This document shows, in pieces, positions 1 to 8,408 of a stretch of 50,643 nucleotides of DNA. The DNA is from CAJWPI01 sp964635015 (GTDB taxonomy: Bacteria > Pseudomonadota > Gammaproteobacteria > Magnimaribacterales > Magnimaribacteraceae), in the NCBI GenBank assembly GCA_964635015.1, contig CAZWMS010000007.1:1-50643 (forward strand), written 5' to 3'. A program made the translations under genes and the position numbers. The stretch's first letter is position 1; each line of letters opens with the position of its first letter. Below the pieces are notes generated by a model that ran no database searches, was not told the origin of the DNA, and worked only from the letters and a program-made list of their open reading frames with translations.

Positions 1-2
1 GA

Positions 3-548
3 AGTCTCGAGTATACTAATATTCCTGCATATCAAATTTATGATCAGAAAGTCCGGGAGCAAGGTACATTAGCTGGTAAAACAGCAAAACAAAAGATACC
101 TGGATGGTTTTCTCAGTCTCCTACAATCGAAGGGTTAGCTAGAAAATTAAAAATTGATCCAAAAATCCTTAAACAAACTGTGGATGAATATAATAAGTTT
201 GCAAAGAACGGAGAAGATCTTCATTTTCAAAGAGGCAAGACTTCTTATGACAGAATGGGAATGGATGATATTAAATTTGCTATGCAGCCTCTAGATAAAC
301 CACCGTTTTATGGTGCAGAAGTTGCACCTGGGGATCTGGGCACATCTGGTGGTTGCAAAGTAAATAAGTCTGCAGAAGTAATAGATGCCTTAGATAGGCC
401 AATAAAAAGGCTATGTGCTTCTGGAAATAATTCAGGAGTTGGTTCTCCAGGTACAAGTTATGGAGGTGGGGGAGGAACAATTGGTCCAGCTTTAACTTTC
501 TCTTTTATTGCAGGTAAGACGTTGAGTACACTAAAACCTTGGTCTTAA
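3..548 (+). CDS. FAD-dependent 3-ketosteroid dehydrogenase-like protein, C-terminal part (cut by window start)
   Basis: The frame is open from the first bases, so the gene begins upstream; about 182 codons are seen. The visible part ends with the C-terminal FAD-binding signature of the FAD_binding_2 / succinate dehydrogenase flavoprotein family: PPFYGAEVAPGDLGTSGG, then a GNNSG turn, then TIGPALTFSFIAG. This arrangement is typical of 3-ketosteroid delta-1-dehydrogenases (KstD) and close relatives, which introduce a double bond into the steroid A ring using FAD. The N-terminal Rossmann motif lies outside the window. It converges on the next gene with 9 bases between stops. Steroid specificity is an inference supported by the dioxygenase, hydrolase and isomerase-like genes downstream; another FAD-linked dehydrogenase of the same fold remains possible. 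Confidence 0.8.
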   Translation, partial: SLEYTNIPAYQIYDQKVREQGTLAGKTAKQKIPGWFSQSPTIEGLARKLKIDPKILKQTVDEYNKFAKNGEDLHFQRGKTSYDRMGMDDIKFAMQPLDKPPFYGAEVAPGDLGTSGGCKVNKSAEVIDALDRPIKRLCASGNNSGVGSPGTSYGGGGGTIGPALTFSFIAGKTLSTLKPWS

Positions 549-557
549 TTTTTTTAA

Positions 558-1457
558 CTAGGATTTTAATTTTAATAAATTATCTAACAGGTCAGGTAGT
601 TGATCTAAATTTTCAATAAAAGCACTTGGAAATACTTCAAGATCAGTGATTCCAGCTTCTAATCCCTTTTCTAGACCTTCGAGAGTCTTCTCAATATTTG
701 GTTTGCCATTTTCATCAAAACCCATTCTTAATTGACCTCTAACTCTTAATTCTTCAGGATCCTTTCCTGCCCTTAAGAAGCCTTCTTTAATAATGTTTAC
801 TCCAGATTTAATAAATTCTGGATTAGGTTGAATTGGAATCCAGCCAAGCCCAAATTTAGCAATTAAGTTTGCATTTGATTCATTTGCTACCATTCCAAAC
901 CATAAAGGAACTCCTCCTTCCTGTTTTGGTAAGGGAACAGAGTAAATATTATTAAAAGAGAAATGCTTTCCTGAAAAATTTGCTGGCACATTGGACCAAA
1001 GCTGTTTGCACACCTCTAGTTGTTCTGATAATACACTCAATCTATTGTCAAATTGTATATTTGAGGCATCATATTCTTCTTTTTGCCATCCAGTTCCTAC
1101 TCCTATTTCTAGTCTTCCGTTAGATAAAACATCTAGCGTTGCGCATATTTTTGCCAATAGAACTGCAGATCTAAGGGGCGCTATTACAACTCCAGTGCTC
1201 AACTTTATATTACTTGTAACTGCAGCTACTCCAGATAATACAGTTAAAGGTTCAAACCAAGGATATTCAAAAGGTACTGGAAAATCTCCAAAAGGATATT
1301 TATCAGTTCTTTCTCCCATTACAACATGATCTGTAATAGTGATGTAGTCTACCCCTTTTTCGTCAGCTAATTTCGCTGCTTCCAGGTAACATCTAGGGTC
1401 TCCTTCTGAGAAATTTTCAAGACCAAAAAGACCTATTGCAATTCTTAATTTTGACAT
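558..1457 (-). CDS. LLM-class (luciferase-like) flavin/F420 oxidoreductase
   Basis: 299 residues, a normal length for luciferase-like monooxygenase-fold proteins. Visible are the TDH motif at residues 42-44 and the SNGRLEIGVGTGW stretch near 112-124, typical of the F420-type LLM subfamily, whose members reduce or oxidise ketones and alcohols with F420 or FMN. The start is ATG with a clear AGGAGAG ribosome site. It lies 23 bases after the SDR gene at 1481-2272 on the same strand, so the two probably form one leftward operon driven from the promoter near 2310. No F420 biosynthesis gene is in the window, so the cofactor is unknown. The substrate is not readable from sequence. Confidence 0.82.
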   Translation of the reverse strand: MSKLRIAIGLFGLENFSEGDPRCYLEAAKLADEKGVDYITITDHVVMGERTDKYPFGDFPVPFEYPWFEPLTVLSGVAAVTSNIKLSTGVVIAPLRSAVLLAKICATLDVLSNGRLEIGVGTGWQKEEYDASNIQFDNRLSVLSEQLEVCKQLWSNVPANFSGKHFSFNNIYSVPLPKQEGGVPLWFGMVANESNANLIAKFGLGWIPIQPNPEFIKSGVNIIKEGFLRAGKDPEELRVRGQLRMGFDENGKPNIEKTLEGLEKGLEAGITDLEVFPSAFIENLDQLPDLLDNLLKLKS

Positions 1458-1480
1458 TTATCTCTCTCCTATTTAACAAT

Positions 1481-2272
1481 CTAAATACGGAAACCTCCGT
1501 CTAAATAAATAGTTTGACCTGTAATGTAATTAGCTCTATTCGAAGACAAGAAAATAACAGCATCAGATACATCTTCAGCTGACCCAAGTCTTTTTAAAGC
1601 AGTATTATTCTTTGCTGCTTCAATGTATCTTTCGTCATATTCAGTATCTTTTATTCTTAAAAATATACCTGCTTCAATTATTCCAAGTTGAACACTATTA
1701 GCCCTTATACCATTTCTTCCTTCCTCTCTAGCTAAGCCTGTTATTAATGCATCAATAACAGCTTTAGGAGCTACTGATAGAACATCTTTAGTAGGCCATC
1801 TAGATAAACCTATAGAACTTATTGTTGTATAAGAGCCGCCATTTTCTTTCAGTAAAGGTAGGCTGCTTTTAACTAGGTTAAAGAATCCATCTGAATCATT
1901 ATGCATAACTTCTTCCCACTCTTCATAAGTTAAAGAATTTATCCATCGCATTCTTATATCTGCTCCAGTAGCATTAACTATGCTATGCACTTTAACTTTT
2001 GAATTTTTCATTTCTTCAAAAAAATTCTCAACTTTGATTCGATCTGTGAGCGATAATTGGTGACTTTCAATAATTCCACCATTTTCACTAACTTCCTTAA
2101 CCAACATTGAGGCATTTTCTTCATTTTTAAAATAAGTGAATATCACGGGAACATTGTTAGAAATAAAGTTTTTGCAGACTGATTCACCTATGCCACCACT
2201 CCCACCTATTACAATAGCCGATCCTTCAGGAAAAAGTGGTCTCTTCTTTATTTCACTTACTGTCTTAGACAT
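1481..2272 (-). CDS. SDR-family oxidoreductase lacking the catalytic tyrosine
   Basis: 263 residues with the SDR Rossmann motif GGSGGIG at residues 23-29, an NATG segment near 100-103 and serines 152-153 at the usual catalytic serine position. The expected YxxxK reads S166-V-A-P-K170, so the catalytic tyrosine is replaced by serine while the lysine is kept. The C-terminus (ITGQTIYLDGG) is typical of classical SDRs. It may act by a different mechanism or as a structural subunit. It is the first gene of a leftward pair with the LLM oxidoreductase and starts about 60 bases from the palindromic operator at 2334-2354. Confidence 0.8.
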   Translation of the reverse strand: MSKTVSEIKKRPLFPEGSAIVIGGSGGIGESVCKNFISNNVPVIFTYFKNEENASMLVKEVSENGGIIESHQLSLTDRIKVENFFEEMKNSKVKVHSIVNATGADIRMRWINSLTYEEWEEVMHNDSDGFFNLVKSSLPLLKENGGSYTTISSIGLSRWPTKDVLSVAPKAVIDALITGLAREEGRNGIRANSVQLGIIEAGIFLRIKDTEYDERYIEAAKNNTALKRLGSAEDVSDAVIFLSSNRANYITGQTIYLDGGFRI

Positions 2273-2311
2273 AGGTTAAAACTTAATAGTTCTAGAATGT
2301 ATTTAGTACTC

Positions 2312-2321
2312 AATATACACA
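2312..2321 (-). promoter_or_regulatory. Putative extended -10 promoter element for the leftward SDR/LLM genes
   Basis: Read on the minus strand this is TGTGTATATT, an extended -10 box about 35-40 bases upstream of the ATG at 2272. The matching position at the TetR locus (15732-15741) reads TGTGTATTAT. The two loci share a run of about 26 bases from here into the palindrome with only two mismatches. No good -35 box is seen; the palindrome sits where one would be. Confidence 0.45.
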
Positions 2322-2333
2322 TTTTTAATTTAT

Positions 2334-2354
2334 TGCGATACCATTGGTTTCGTA
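2334..2354. promoter_or_regulatory. Putative TetR-family operator, copy 1
   Basis: 21-bp imperfect palindrome TGCGATACCA-T-TGGTTTCGTA; eight of ten arm positions are symmetric. Its core CGATAC-N5-GTTTCG is identical to the core next to the TetR gene at 15756-15772. It lies between the divergent genes 1481-2272 (minus) and 2406-3182 (plus), so a bound regulator could control both directions. Assignment to the TetR regulator at 15812 is inference from shared sequence and location. Confidence 0.65.
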
Positions 2355-2405
2355 TACATGAACTAGTTTAAAAGTAAGTATTTAACAAGGGGGATATAGG
2401 AAATT

Positions 2406-3182
2406 ATGTTAGAAGAGAAGGTTGTCATGATATCCGGAGTAGGGCCAGGGTTAGGAAGAGAAATGGCTTTAGGAGCAATTAGGGAAGGTGCGAAGGTTGC
2501 TATTGGGTGCAGAACTCAAAGTTTTCTTGAAGAGTTAAGTAAAGAAATTAAAGATTTAGGTGGAGAAGTATGTGCTGTTAAAACTGATATATCCAACTCA
2601 GATGACACCCAAAAATTTATAAACCAAACTATTGATCAGTTTGGCAAAATAGATGCTTTAATCAATAACGCCATTGCAGGATATGAGCTTATTCCTTTTG
2701 AAGAATCAAATTTAGATTCTTGGAAAGAAGCCATTGAAGTTATGCTCTATGGATCGTATAACACTACAAAACAAGTTATTGATCCCATGAAATCTAATGG
2801 AGGAGGCGCTATAGTGATGATAAATAGTATGGTAGTTAGAAAACCAATTCCAAATCATTCTGACTACGCTACTTCGAAAGCGGCTATGAGAGGACTTGCT
2901 AATTCTTTGGCAATTGAGTTGGGTCCTTACAACATAAGAGTTAACTCTCTTTATATGGGTTGGATGTGGGGACCTGCAGTTCAAGGCTATATTCAACAAA
3001 CAGCTAAGGAGCAAGGAATATCTGAAAAGGACTTAATTGCAGGCATAACTTCTAATATACCTCTTGGAATTATCCCTGAAGATGGAGATTGTGCAAATGC
3101 TGCTCTTTTCTTAGTTTCTGATCTCTCAAAGGTTATTACAGGGGCAGGAATAGACGTAAATGGAGGGGAAGTAACCTTTTAG
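2406..3182 (+). CDS. SDR-family oxidoreductase
   Basis: 258 residues, classical SDR length. The cofactor motif SGVGPGLG lies at residues 10-17, and NNAIAG replaces the usual NNAG. The catalytic Ser, Tyr and Lys are all present in INSMVV...SDYATSK. The C-terminus ends with a standard VNGGE segment. The start ATG has an AGGGGGATATAGG ribosome site. It is the first gene of a rightward run (DUF1330, acyl-CoA synthetase, TonB receptor) downstream of the palindromic operator at 2334-2354. SDRs here probably oxidise or reduce hydroxyl or keto groups on the substrate; the exact step is not readable. Confidence 0.85.
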   Translation: MLEEKVVMISGVGPGLGREMALGAIREGAKVAIGCRTQSFLEELSKEIKDLGGEVCAVKTDISNSDDTQKFINQTIDQFGKIDALINNAIAGYELIPFEESNLDSWKEAIEVMLYGSYNTTKQVIDPMKSNGGGAIVMINSMVVRKPIPNHSDYATSKAAMRGLANSLAIELGPYNIRVNSLYMGWMWGPAVQGYIQQTAKEQGISEKDLIAGITSNIPLGIIPEDGDCANAALFLVSDLSKVITGAGIDVNGGEVTF

Positions 3183-3217
3183 ATAATTTTTAATTAGAAG
3201 AAGAATAAGGAGAACCT

Positions 3218-3514
3218 ATGAAGGCTTATGTTTTTGGTTTGTTATATATGGAAAGTTGGGAGTGGTACGAGAAATATCATCCTGAAACTGCTAAATTAAT
3301 TTCTCTTCATGGAGGTAAGTATCTTGCTTCAGGTGTTAAACCTGACATGAAAGAGGGCGAGATTCAGCCAAGCGCTTATGTGTTGCTTGAATTCCCTGAT
3401 TTAGAATCTGCTGAGAAGTGGTATGAAGATCCCCAGTATCAACCTTTGATTGATTTAAGAAATAGTGGAGGAAGATCTGAGATATTTGTTATACCAGGTG
3501 AAACAGGAACTTAA
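3218..3514 (+). CDS. DUF1330 domain protein
   Basis: 98 residues, the usual size of DUF1330, a small ferredoxin-like-fold family. It shows a WEWYEKYHPETAKLISLHGGKYLASG stretch in two parts, then LEFPDLESAEKWYEDPQYQPL, which is characteristic of the family. The ribosome site is AATAAGGAG. It sits between the SDR and the acyl-CoA synthetase, only 2 bases from the latter, so it is co-transcribed with them. DUF1330 proteins have no well-established reaction; they often accompany catabolic enzymes and may isomerise or bind small substrates. Confidence 0.8.
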   Translation: MKAYVFGLLYMESWEWYEKYHPETAKLISLHGGKYLASGVKPDMKEGEIQPSAYVLLEFPDLESAEKWYEDPQYQPLIDLRNSGGRSEIFVIPGETGT

Positions 3515-3516
3515 AC

Positions 3517-5136
3517 ATGAGTAAACCTAATAAAGAAATTTCTGAATGGGTAGCTGATCCAGAAGAATCAGATTTAATGTTAAGAACTGTCGGAGATTTG
3601 CTTGTCGAGTCTGCTATAAATTGGCCTGAAAAAGAAGCCATTGTGTATGGGCACCAACCGGAGGTTGGTGATATTAGATGGACTTATAAAGAATTAAACG
3701 ATAAGACCACAGTTATAGCCAAAGGATTATTGGAATCAGGTTATAGACCTGGTGAATCAATTGCTGTTTGGGGCCCAAATCATCCCGAATGGATTCTTTC
3801 TGAATATGCAATTGCAAAAGCTGGATTAAAGTTAGTTACTCTAAATCCTTTGTATAAAGAAATGGAACTGGAGTTTGCTCTAAATTCCTCAAAAGTTTCT
3901 GGAATAATCCATGCTGATACTATTGGTGGTGAAGAAATAAAAAAAGCTATTGAATCTATCAGAGACAAAGTACCTTCACTACAAAGTATTCACTCTTTTA
4001 CTAAAGGCATTGATAGTCTGGTGAATCTAGGAAAGGGCAGTAGTATTAACTTACCCCAAATAAATCCAGAAGATATATTTATGATTCAATACACTTCTGG
4101 AACCACTGGGGTTCCTAAGTCTGCTCAGATGCAACATCAATCTTTAATTACTACATCTAGAAATAGCCACATTCGTTGGCAAATTGGTGTAGGTGATAAA
4201 GTTTGTCATGGCTTCCCTTTATTCCATATAGGGGGTTCAGCTTGTATGACTTTAGGGGCTGCAGTAAGAGGAGCTGTTTCTCTTCCTCTTTTTATATTTA
4301 AAGCCCAAGCAACCCTAGACATTATAGAAAAAGAAAAATGCTCAGTTTTTATTGGTGTTCCTACAATGTTAATTGCCATGTTGGAAGACCCTACTTTTGA
4401 AAAAAGAGATTTTTCGAATTTCAAATGCATTATAGTTGGTGGTGCTAATCCACCTCTTGAGCTTTTAAGAAAGTGTGAAAATGCCTTCGGAGTAGACATG
4501 ATAAATGGTTATGGTCAAACTGAAACTTGTGGAGTTACCGCAACAGCTCTCCCTTCCGATACTGCAGAAAGAAAAGCCATCGCTGGTTTGCCTATGCCTG
4601 GAGTTTCTGTCCGCATACTAGATAAAGAAAATGAAATTGTGCCTAATGATATACCTGGAGAGCTTCATTACAAGGGACCGGGTTTAATGAAGGGGTATGG
4701 CAATCTTTCAGATGGAAGTTCAGGTATTAACAAAGAAGGATGGTTTCCTACAGGTGACTTGGCCACCATGAACGAAGAGGGTTATTTAAATATCGTAGGC
4801 AGAGCTAAAGAAATGATAATAAGGGGAGGAGAAAATCTATATCCCATTGAAATTGAAAATTATTTGCTTCAACATCCAGGAGTACTAGAAGTTGCTGTAT
4901 TAGGTCTAAAGGATGAGAAATATGGAGAAGAAGCTTGTGCTGTCATAAGAAGAGACGCTTCTAAGCTTAATAATGAAGAAGAACTGAGGTCTTGGTGCAG
5001 AAAAAAGATATCTAGATGGAAAATACCTAAATATATATTCTTCCAAGATAACTTTCCTATGACTCCTTCTGGAAAAATTAAAAAATTTAAACTTCAAGAA
5101 AAATATTTAGCTCAACTAGGCCTAAATAATATATAA
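3517..5136 (+). CDS. AMP-forming acyl-CoA synthetase (FadD-like)
   Basis: 539 residues with the full adenylate-forming enzyme motif set: the phosphate loop YTSGTTGVPKS around residue 192, GYGQTE, the TGD motif, GRAKEMIIRGGENLYP, and the C-terminal catalytic lysine in PSGKIKK. It would activate a carboxylic acid to its CoA thioester, the entry step for side-chain or ring-remnant beta-oxidation. It starts 2 bases after DUF1330 and is followed by the TonB receptor. Steroid side chains, bile acids or ordinary fatty acids are all possible substrates; context favours a side-chain acid. No signal peptide, so cytoplasmic. Confidence 0.9.
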   Translation: MSKPNKEISEWVADPEESDLMLRTVGDLLVESAINWPEKEAIVYGHQPEVGDIRWTYKELNDKTTVIAKGLLESGYRPGESIAVWGPNHPEWILSEYAIAKAGLKLVTLNPLYKEMELEFALNSSKVSGIIHADTIGGEEIKKAIESIRDKVPSLQSIHSFTKGIDSLVNLGKGSSINLPQINPEDIFMIQYTSGTTGVPKSAQMQHQSLITTSRNSHIRWQIGVGDKVCHGFPLFHIGGSACMTLGAAVRGAVSLPLFIFKAQATLDIIEKEKCSVFIGVPTMLIAMLEDPTFEKRDFSNFKCIIVGGANPPLELLRKCENAFGVDMINGYGQTETCGVTATALPSDTAERKAIAGLPMPGVSVRILDKENEIVPNDIPGELHYKGPGLMKGYGNLSDGSSGINKEGWFPTGDLATMNEEGYLNIVGRAKEMIIRGGENLYPIEIENYLLQHPGVLEVAVLGLKDEKYGEEACAVIRRDASKLNNEEELRSWCRKKISRWKIPKYIFFQDNFPMTPSGKIKKFKLQEKYLAQLGLNNI

Positions 5137-5146
5137 ACAATTTTAA

Positions 5147-5163
5147 CGAAACAGCTAGTTTTG
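5147..5163. promoter_or_regulatory. Putative TetR-family operator, copy 3 (weaker)
   Basis: CGAAAC-N5-GTTTTG, the same half-site spacing as the two stronger sites, with one change per half-site. It lies in the short gap before the TonB receptor, 58 bases ahead of its ATG. The flanks do not share the long extra homology of copies 1 and 2, so this is a weaker call; it would place outer-membrane uptake under the same regulator. Confidence 0.4.
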
Positions 5164-5220
5164 AAATAGGTTTAAACTTGTGTATGATTGGATAACAAAC
5201 ATCCTTTAAGGGGAAAAATT

Positions 5221-7545
5221 ATGAAAATGAGAAACTTTGGATTATTTCCAACAGGAATACTTTCAGTATGTCTTGCATTTACTATGACCCAGATGTCTTT
5301 TACTCTTTCTGCAGCAGAAGAAACTCAAGGTTTAGAAGAAATCGTGGTCACAGCAAGAAAGAGGCAGGAAAGTTTACAAGATACTCCTGTGGCTGTAACT
5401 GCCTTCACTGGTGAAGAACTTGAACAGAAAGGTATAACTAATTTAGTCGATCTTAGTGGTTTTGCACCAAATTTAAATATTGGCTCTAGTGGATTTGCAG
5501 GAGCAGGAAATTATAGTTCTGCTATAAACATAAGAGGGTTAACCCAAGTAGAATTCCTTCCGCATTTAGATCCTGCCGTTGGTATATATATTGACGGTGT
5601 TTATTTTGGTAGAGCTGTAGGATCTGCAATGGAATTAGTTGATTTGGAGAGGGTTGAAGTTTTGAGAGGTCCCCAAGGAACGCTTTTTGGAAAGAATACC
5701 ATTGGAGGAGCAATTAACTTAGTTTCAAAAAAACCTTTAGGAGATAGTTCAGGCTATGTTGACCTTATAGTAGGCAGTGGCTCAAGAAAGGATGTTAGGG
5801 GATCTTATGATGCTTCCATTTCAGATAATCTTTCAGCTAAATTTTCTGTTTCAGTCAAAGATGGTGGAGAATGGGGAAAAGCATTAGATTTTGCAACTAA
5901 GAATCACGTGGCTGACCTTGGAGGAAAAGATTCTACTTCATTTAGAGCTGCTTTCTCTCTTCAAGCCTCAGAAAATACAACAGTAGATTTTATTTTAGAT
6001 AGTACTGATAGGGATGACCAACAATCTGTTAATGGGTTGATATTTTTAGATCCAGCAGCAGGAGCTGGTTTAGGAGGCTTGTGGTTAGCTTTAGTAGGCG
6101 GCCCTACAGGTCAACCCCTCTTACCCGGTTACATTTCTGGAGATCCTGATGTAACCTACAGCTCTACCCTTCCAAATGAATTAGAAGTTACTGGAGTTAA
6201 TTTAACAATTTCCAGTGAACGTGAATGGGGCACCTTCAAATCCATAACTTCGAGAAGAGATATGGAGGCTAAATTTGGAAGAGATGGAGACGGACCAGTT
6301 CTTTTTTCTCAAACATTTGATATAAACGATCAGGACCAGACTAGTCAAGAATTTCAGTTTAGCGGGCAGAGTGGAGACTTAGATTGGATAGTTGGAGCTT
6401 TTTATTTTGATGAATCCTACTATGATCATAATGATGTTTATCAAGGTCCAGGTATGTATCAAGTCCTGGAGATGATACCCGTTCAGTTACCCGGTTTCCC
6501 TTGCGCACCTCCATGGTTAGCACCTGGATGCCCTGGTAATCCTATTAATGTTGCTCTTGATATCCAAATTGATGTTACCAATCAAGTTGACACAGAAAGC
6601 ACAGCTTTCTACTCACAATTCACTTACGCAATGACGGATAAACTGAATGTAACTGCTGGAATAAGGGTTACAGAAGAAGAGAAAACTGTTTTTGCTAATC
6701 ACTATAAACCTGCAAGCCAGACTACCATAATAAATACTACCAAGTCAGAGGACTGGTCAGAAACTACTACTATGTTTTCTATGGATTACCAAGTAAATGA
6801 AGACCTTATGGCTTATGTTTCCTTCTCAGAAGGTTTCAGAAGTGGAGGATTTAATCCTAGACCTGTAGGAGATTTCACAATGGCTCCTTTTGGACCAGAA
6901 AATGTAGAAACTTTAGAGTTAGGTTTTAAGTCAGAATTTGCTGATAGAAAGGTTAGATTAAATGGAGCTTTCTTTTCTAGTGATTACAAAGATTTACAGT
7001 TTTCTATAAATCAATTCAATCCTCAGACAGGAACTTTGGAGTTATTGGTTGGAAATGCAGCTGAAGCTGAAATAGATGGATATGAACTAGAGCTACTGGC
7101 ACTAGTATCAGAAAATCTTACTTTCCGAGCATCTTTGGGTAAGACTGATTTTGAAATAACAAAATTATATCCTGGAACTTCAGCTGAGATTAGTTTAAAT
7201 ACTAAGAATGCATACACACCTGAAAATAACTCAGCATTTAGCTTGATATATAATGCTCCAGTTCAAAATGGTTTGACTAGTTTTAGAGTTGATTATGCTC
7301 ACCAAGATGAGAGTTTTGCTGATATGATGAACACTCCACAACTTGAGGTAGATGCTCATGATATGGTAAATGCAAGGTGGGCTTATGAATCTGCAAAAGG
7401 TTGGACTGTAGCTCTTTTTGGAACGAATCTAACTGATGAAAGATATATAGTTGGTGGAACTTCTAATATTAATTCTTTTGGTCATGCAGAAGCTACTTAT
7501 TCTAGGCCAAGAGAATATGGAGTTTCTCTAAGAATGGATTTCTAA
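5221..7545 (+). CDS. TonB-dependent outer-membrane receptor
   Basis: 774 residues. A TTG start 33 bases earlier is possible, but the ATG at 5221 has an AAGGGGAA ribosome site and gives a proper signal peptide ending near the SAA cleavage site. The TonB box/plug start EEIVVTARKRQ follows, with plug motifs (VFGRAVG-like loop, VEVLRGPQGTLFGKNTIGGAINLV), a beta-barrel and a C-terminal aromatic residue (SLRMDF) for outer-membrane insertion. It should import a large or scarce substrate using TonB energy. Its place inside the catabolic run, behind the acyl-CoA synthetase, suggests it imports the compound this cluster degrades. No TonB, ExbB or ExbD gene is nearby. Confidence 0.92.
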   Translation: MKMRNFGLFPTGILSVCLAFTMTQMSFTLSAAEETQGLEEIVVTARKRQESLQDTPVAVTAFTGEELEQKGITNLVDLSGFAPNLNIGSSGFAGAGNYSSAINIRGLTQVEFLPHLDPAVGIYIDGVYFGRAVGSAMELVDLERVEVLRGPQGTLFGKNTIGGAINLVSKKPLGDSSGYVDLIVGSGSRKDVRGSYDASISDNLSAKFSVSVKDGGEWGKALDFATKNHVADLGGKDSTSFRAAFSLQASENTTVDFILDSTDRDDQQSVNGLIFLDPAAGAGLGGLWLALVGGPTGQPLLPGYISGDPDVTYSSTLPNELEVTGVNLTISSEREWGTFKSITSRRDMEAKFGRDGDGPVLFSQTFDINDQDQTSQEFQFSGQSGDLDWIVGAFYFDESYYDHNDVYQGPGMYQVLEMIPVQLPGFPCAPPWLAPGCPGNPINVALDIQIDVTNQVDTESTAFYSQFTYAMTDKLNVTAGIRVTEEEKTVFANHYKPASQTTIINTTKSEDWSETTTMFSMDYQVNEDLMAYVSFSEGFRSGGFNPRPVGDFTMAPFGPENVETLELGFKSEFADRKVRLNGAFFSSDYKDLQFSINQFNPQTGTLELLVGNAAEAEIDGYELELLALVSENLTFRASLGKTDFEITKLYPGTSAEISLNTKNAYTPENNSAFSLIYNAPVQNGLTSFRVDYAHQDESFADMMNTPQLEVDAHDMVNARWAYESAKGWTVALFGTNLTDERYIVGGTSNINSFGHAEATYSRPREYGVSLRMDF

Positions 7546-7580
7546 TTTTATAGATTCAAAACCTTATACTCACAAAAATT

Positions 7581-8375
7581 ATGGATTACAAGAAATATAA
7601 AGATCTTACTGTAAAGAAAGCAGATAGGATATTAACTATAACTTTAAATAGGCCTGATGATCTGAATGCAGTAAGCGAAGATCTTCATAATGATTTGTCT
7701 ACTATTTTTATAGACACTGAATATGATGATGATGTTGATGTAGTCATATTAACAGGTGCAGGGAAAGCTTTTTGTGCTGGAGGTGATCTTAAATGGTTAC
7801 TGAGGGTCCATGGTAATCCAGTAGAGACTGCTTACACTATCAATCATGATAGAAAAATACAGAATGCAATGTTGGATATGGAAAAACCAATCATAGCGAA
7901 AGTTAATGGACCTGCTATCGGATTAGGCTGTTCTTTAGCTTTATTTTGTGATTTTATTTATGCTACTCCAAGATCAAAATTTGCTGACCCTCATGTTTCT
8001 GTGGGACTTGTAGCTGGTGATGGGGGCTGTGTTATTTGGCCTCAGCTAATTGGTTATGCAAGAGCTAAAAAATATCTATTAACAGGTGCCCAAATTGGAG
8101 CTGAAGAGGCTTTAGATATAGGTCTTATAACAGAAGTTATTGAAGAAGATAAAATTAATGAGGAGGTTCAAGCTTTAGCAGAGAGACTTAGAGATGGTGC
8201 AAAATATTCAATTAGATGGACCAAAACTTCTATTAATGCAGGCCTCAAAATTATGGCAAATTCGATAATAGATAGGGCAGCTGCTTTTGAGAACATCACT
8301 CAATTAATGGAAGACCATAAAATAGCTTTGGAAGCTTTTGCAAAAAAAGAACAACCAAAGTTCAAGCAAAAGTGA
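7581..8375 (+). CDS. Enoyl-CoA hydratase/isomerase-family protein (crotonase fold, atypical active site)
   Basis: 264 residues. The oxyanion-hole motif AFCAGGDL (about 64-71) and the second motif NGPAIGLGCSLAL are both crotonase hallmarks. The two catalytic glutamates of classical hydratases are replaced: S118 in GCSLAL and H138 in DPHVSVG. The family therefore fits but simple hydration by the textbook mechanism is unlikely; such variants include hydrolases, lyases and ring-opening enzymes. It opens the run ECH-SDR-acyl-CoA dehydrogenase-thiolase-DUF35-P450. No strong ribosome site is seen. Confidence 0.85.
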   Translation: MDYKKYKDLTVKKADRILTITLNRPDDLNAVSEDLHNDLSTIFIDTEYDDDVDVVILTGAGKAFCAGGDLKWLLRVHGNPVETAYTINHDRKIQNAMLDMEKPIIAKVNGPAIGLGCSLALFCDFIYATPRSKFADPHVSVGLVAGDGGCVIWPQLIGYARAKKYLLTGAQIGAEEALDIGLITEVIEEDKINEEVQALAERLRDGAKYSIRWTKTSINAGLKIMANSIIDRAAAFENITQLMEDHKIALEAFAKKEQPKFKQK

Positions 8376-8408
8376 ATTAATTTCCTTTTTACTGTGAAGG
8401 AGCATTGA

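Noticed and set aside
280..480. Minus-strand ORF opposite the KstD-like gene, and many similar short ORFs opposite or within genes
   Set aside because: They are out-of-frame shadows of clear genes, with low-complexity Leu/Ser-rich products and no ribosome sites.
5188..5220. TTG start for the TonB receptor
   Set aside because: It would add a hydrophilic leader before the signal peptide; the ATG at 5221 has its own ribosome site.
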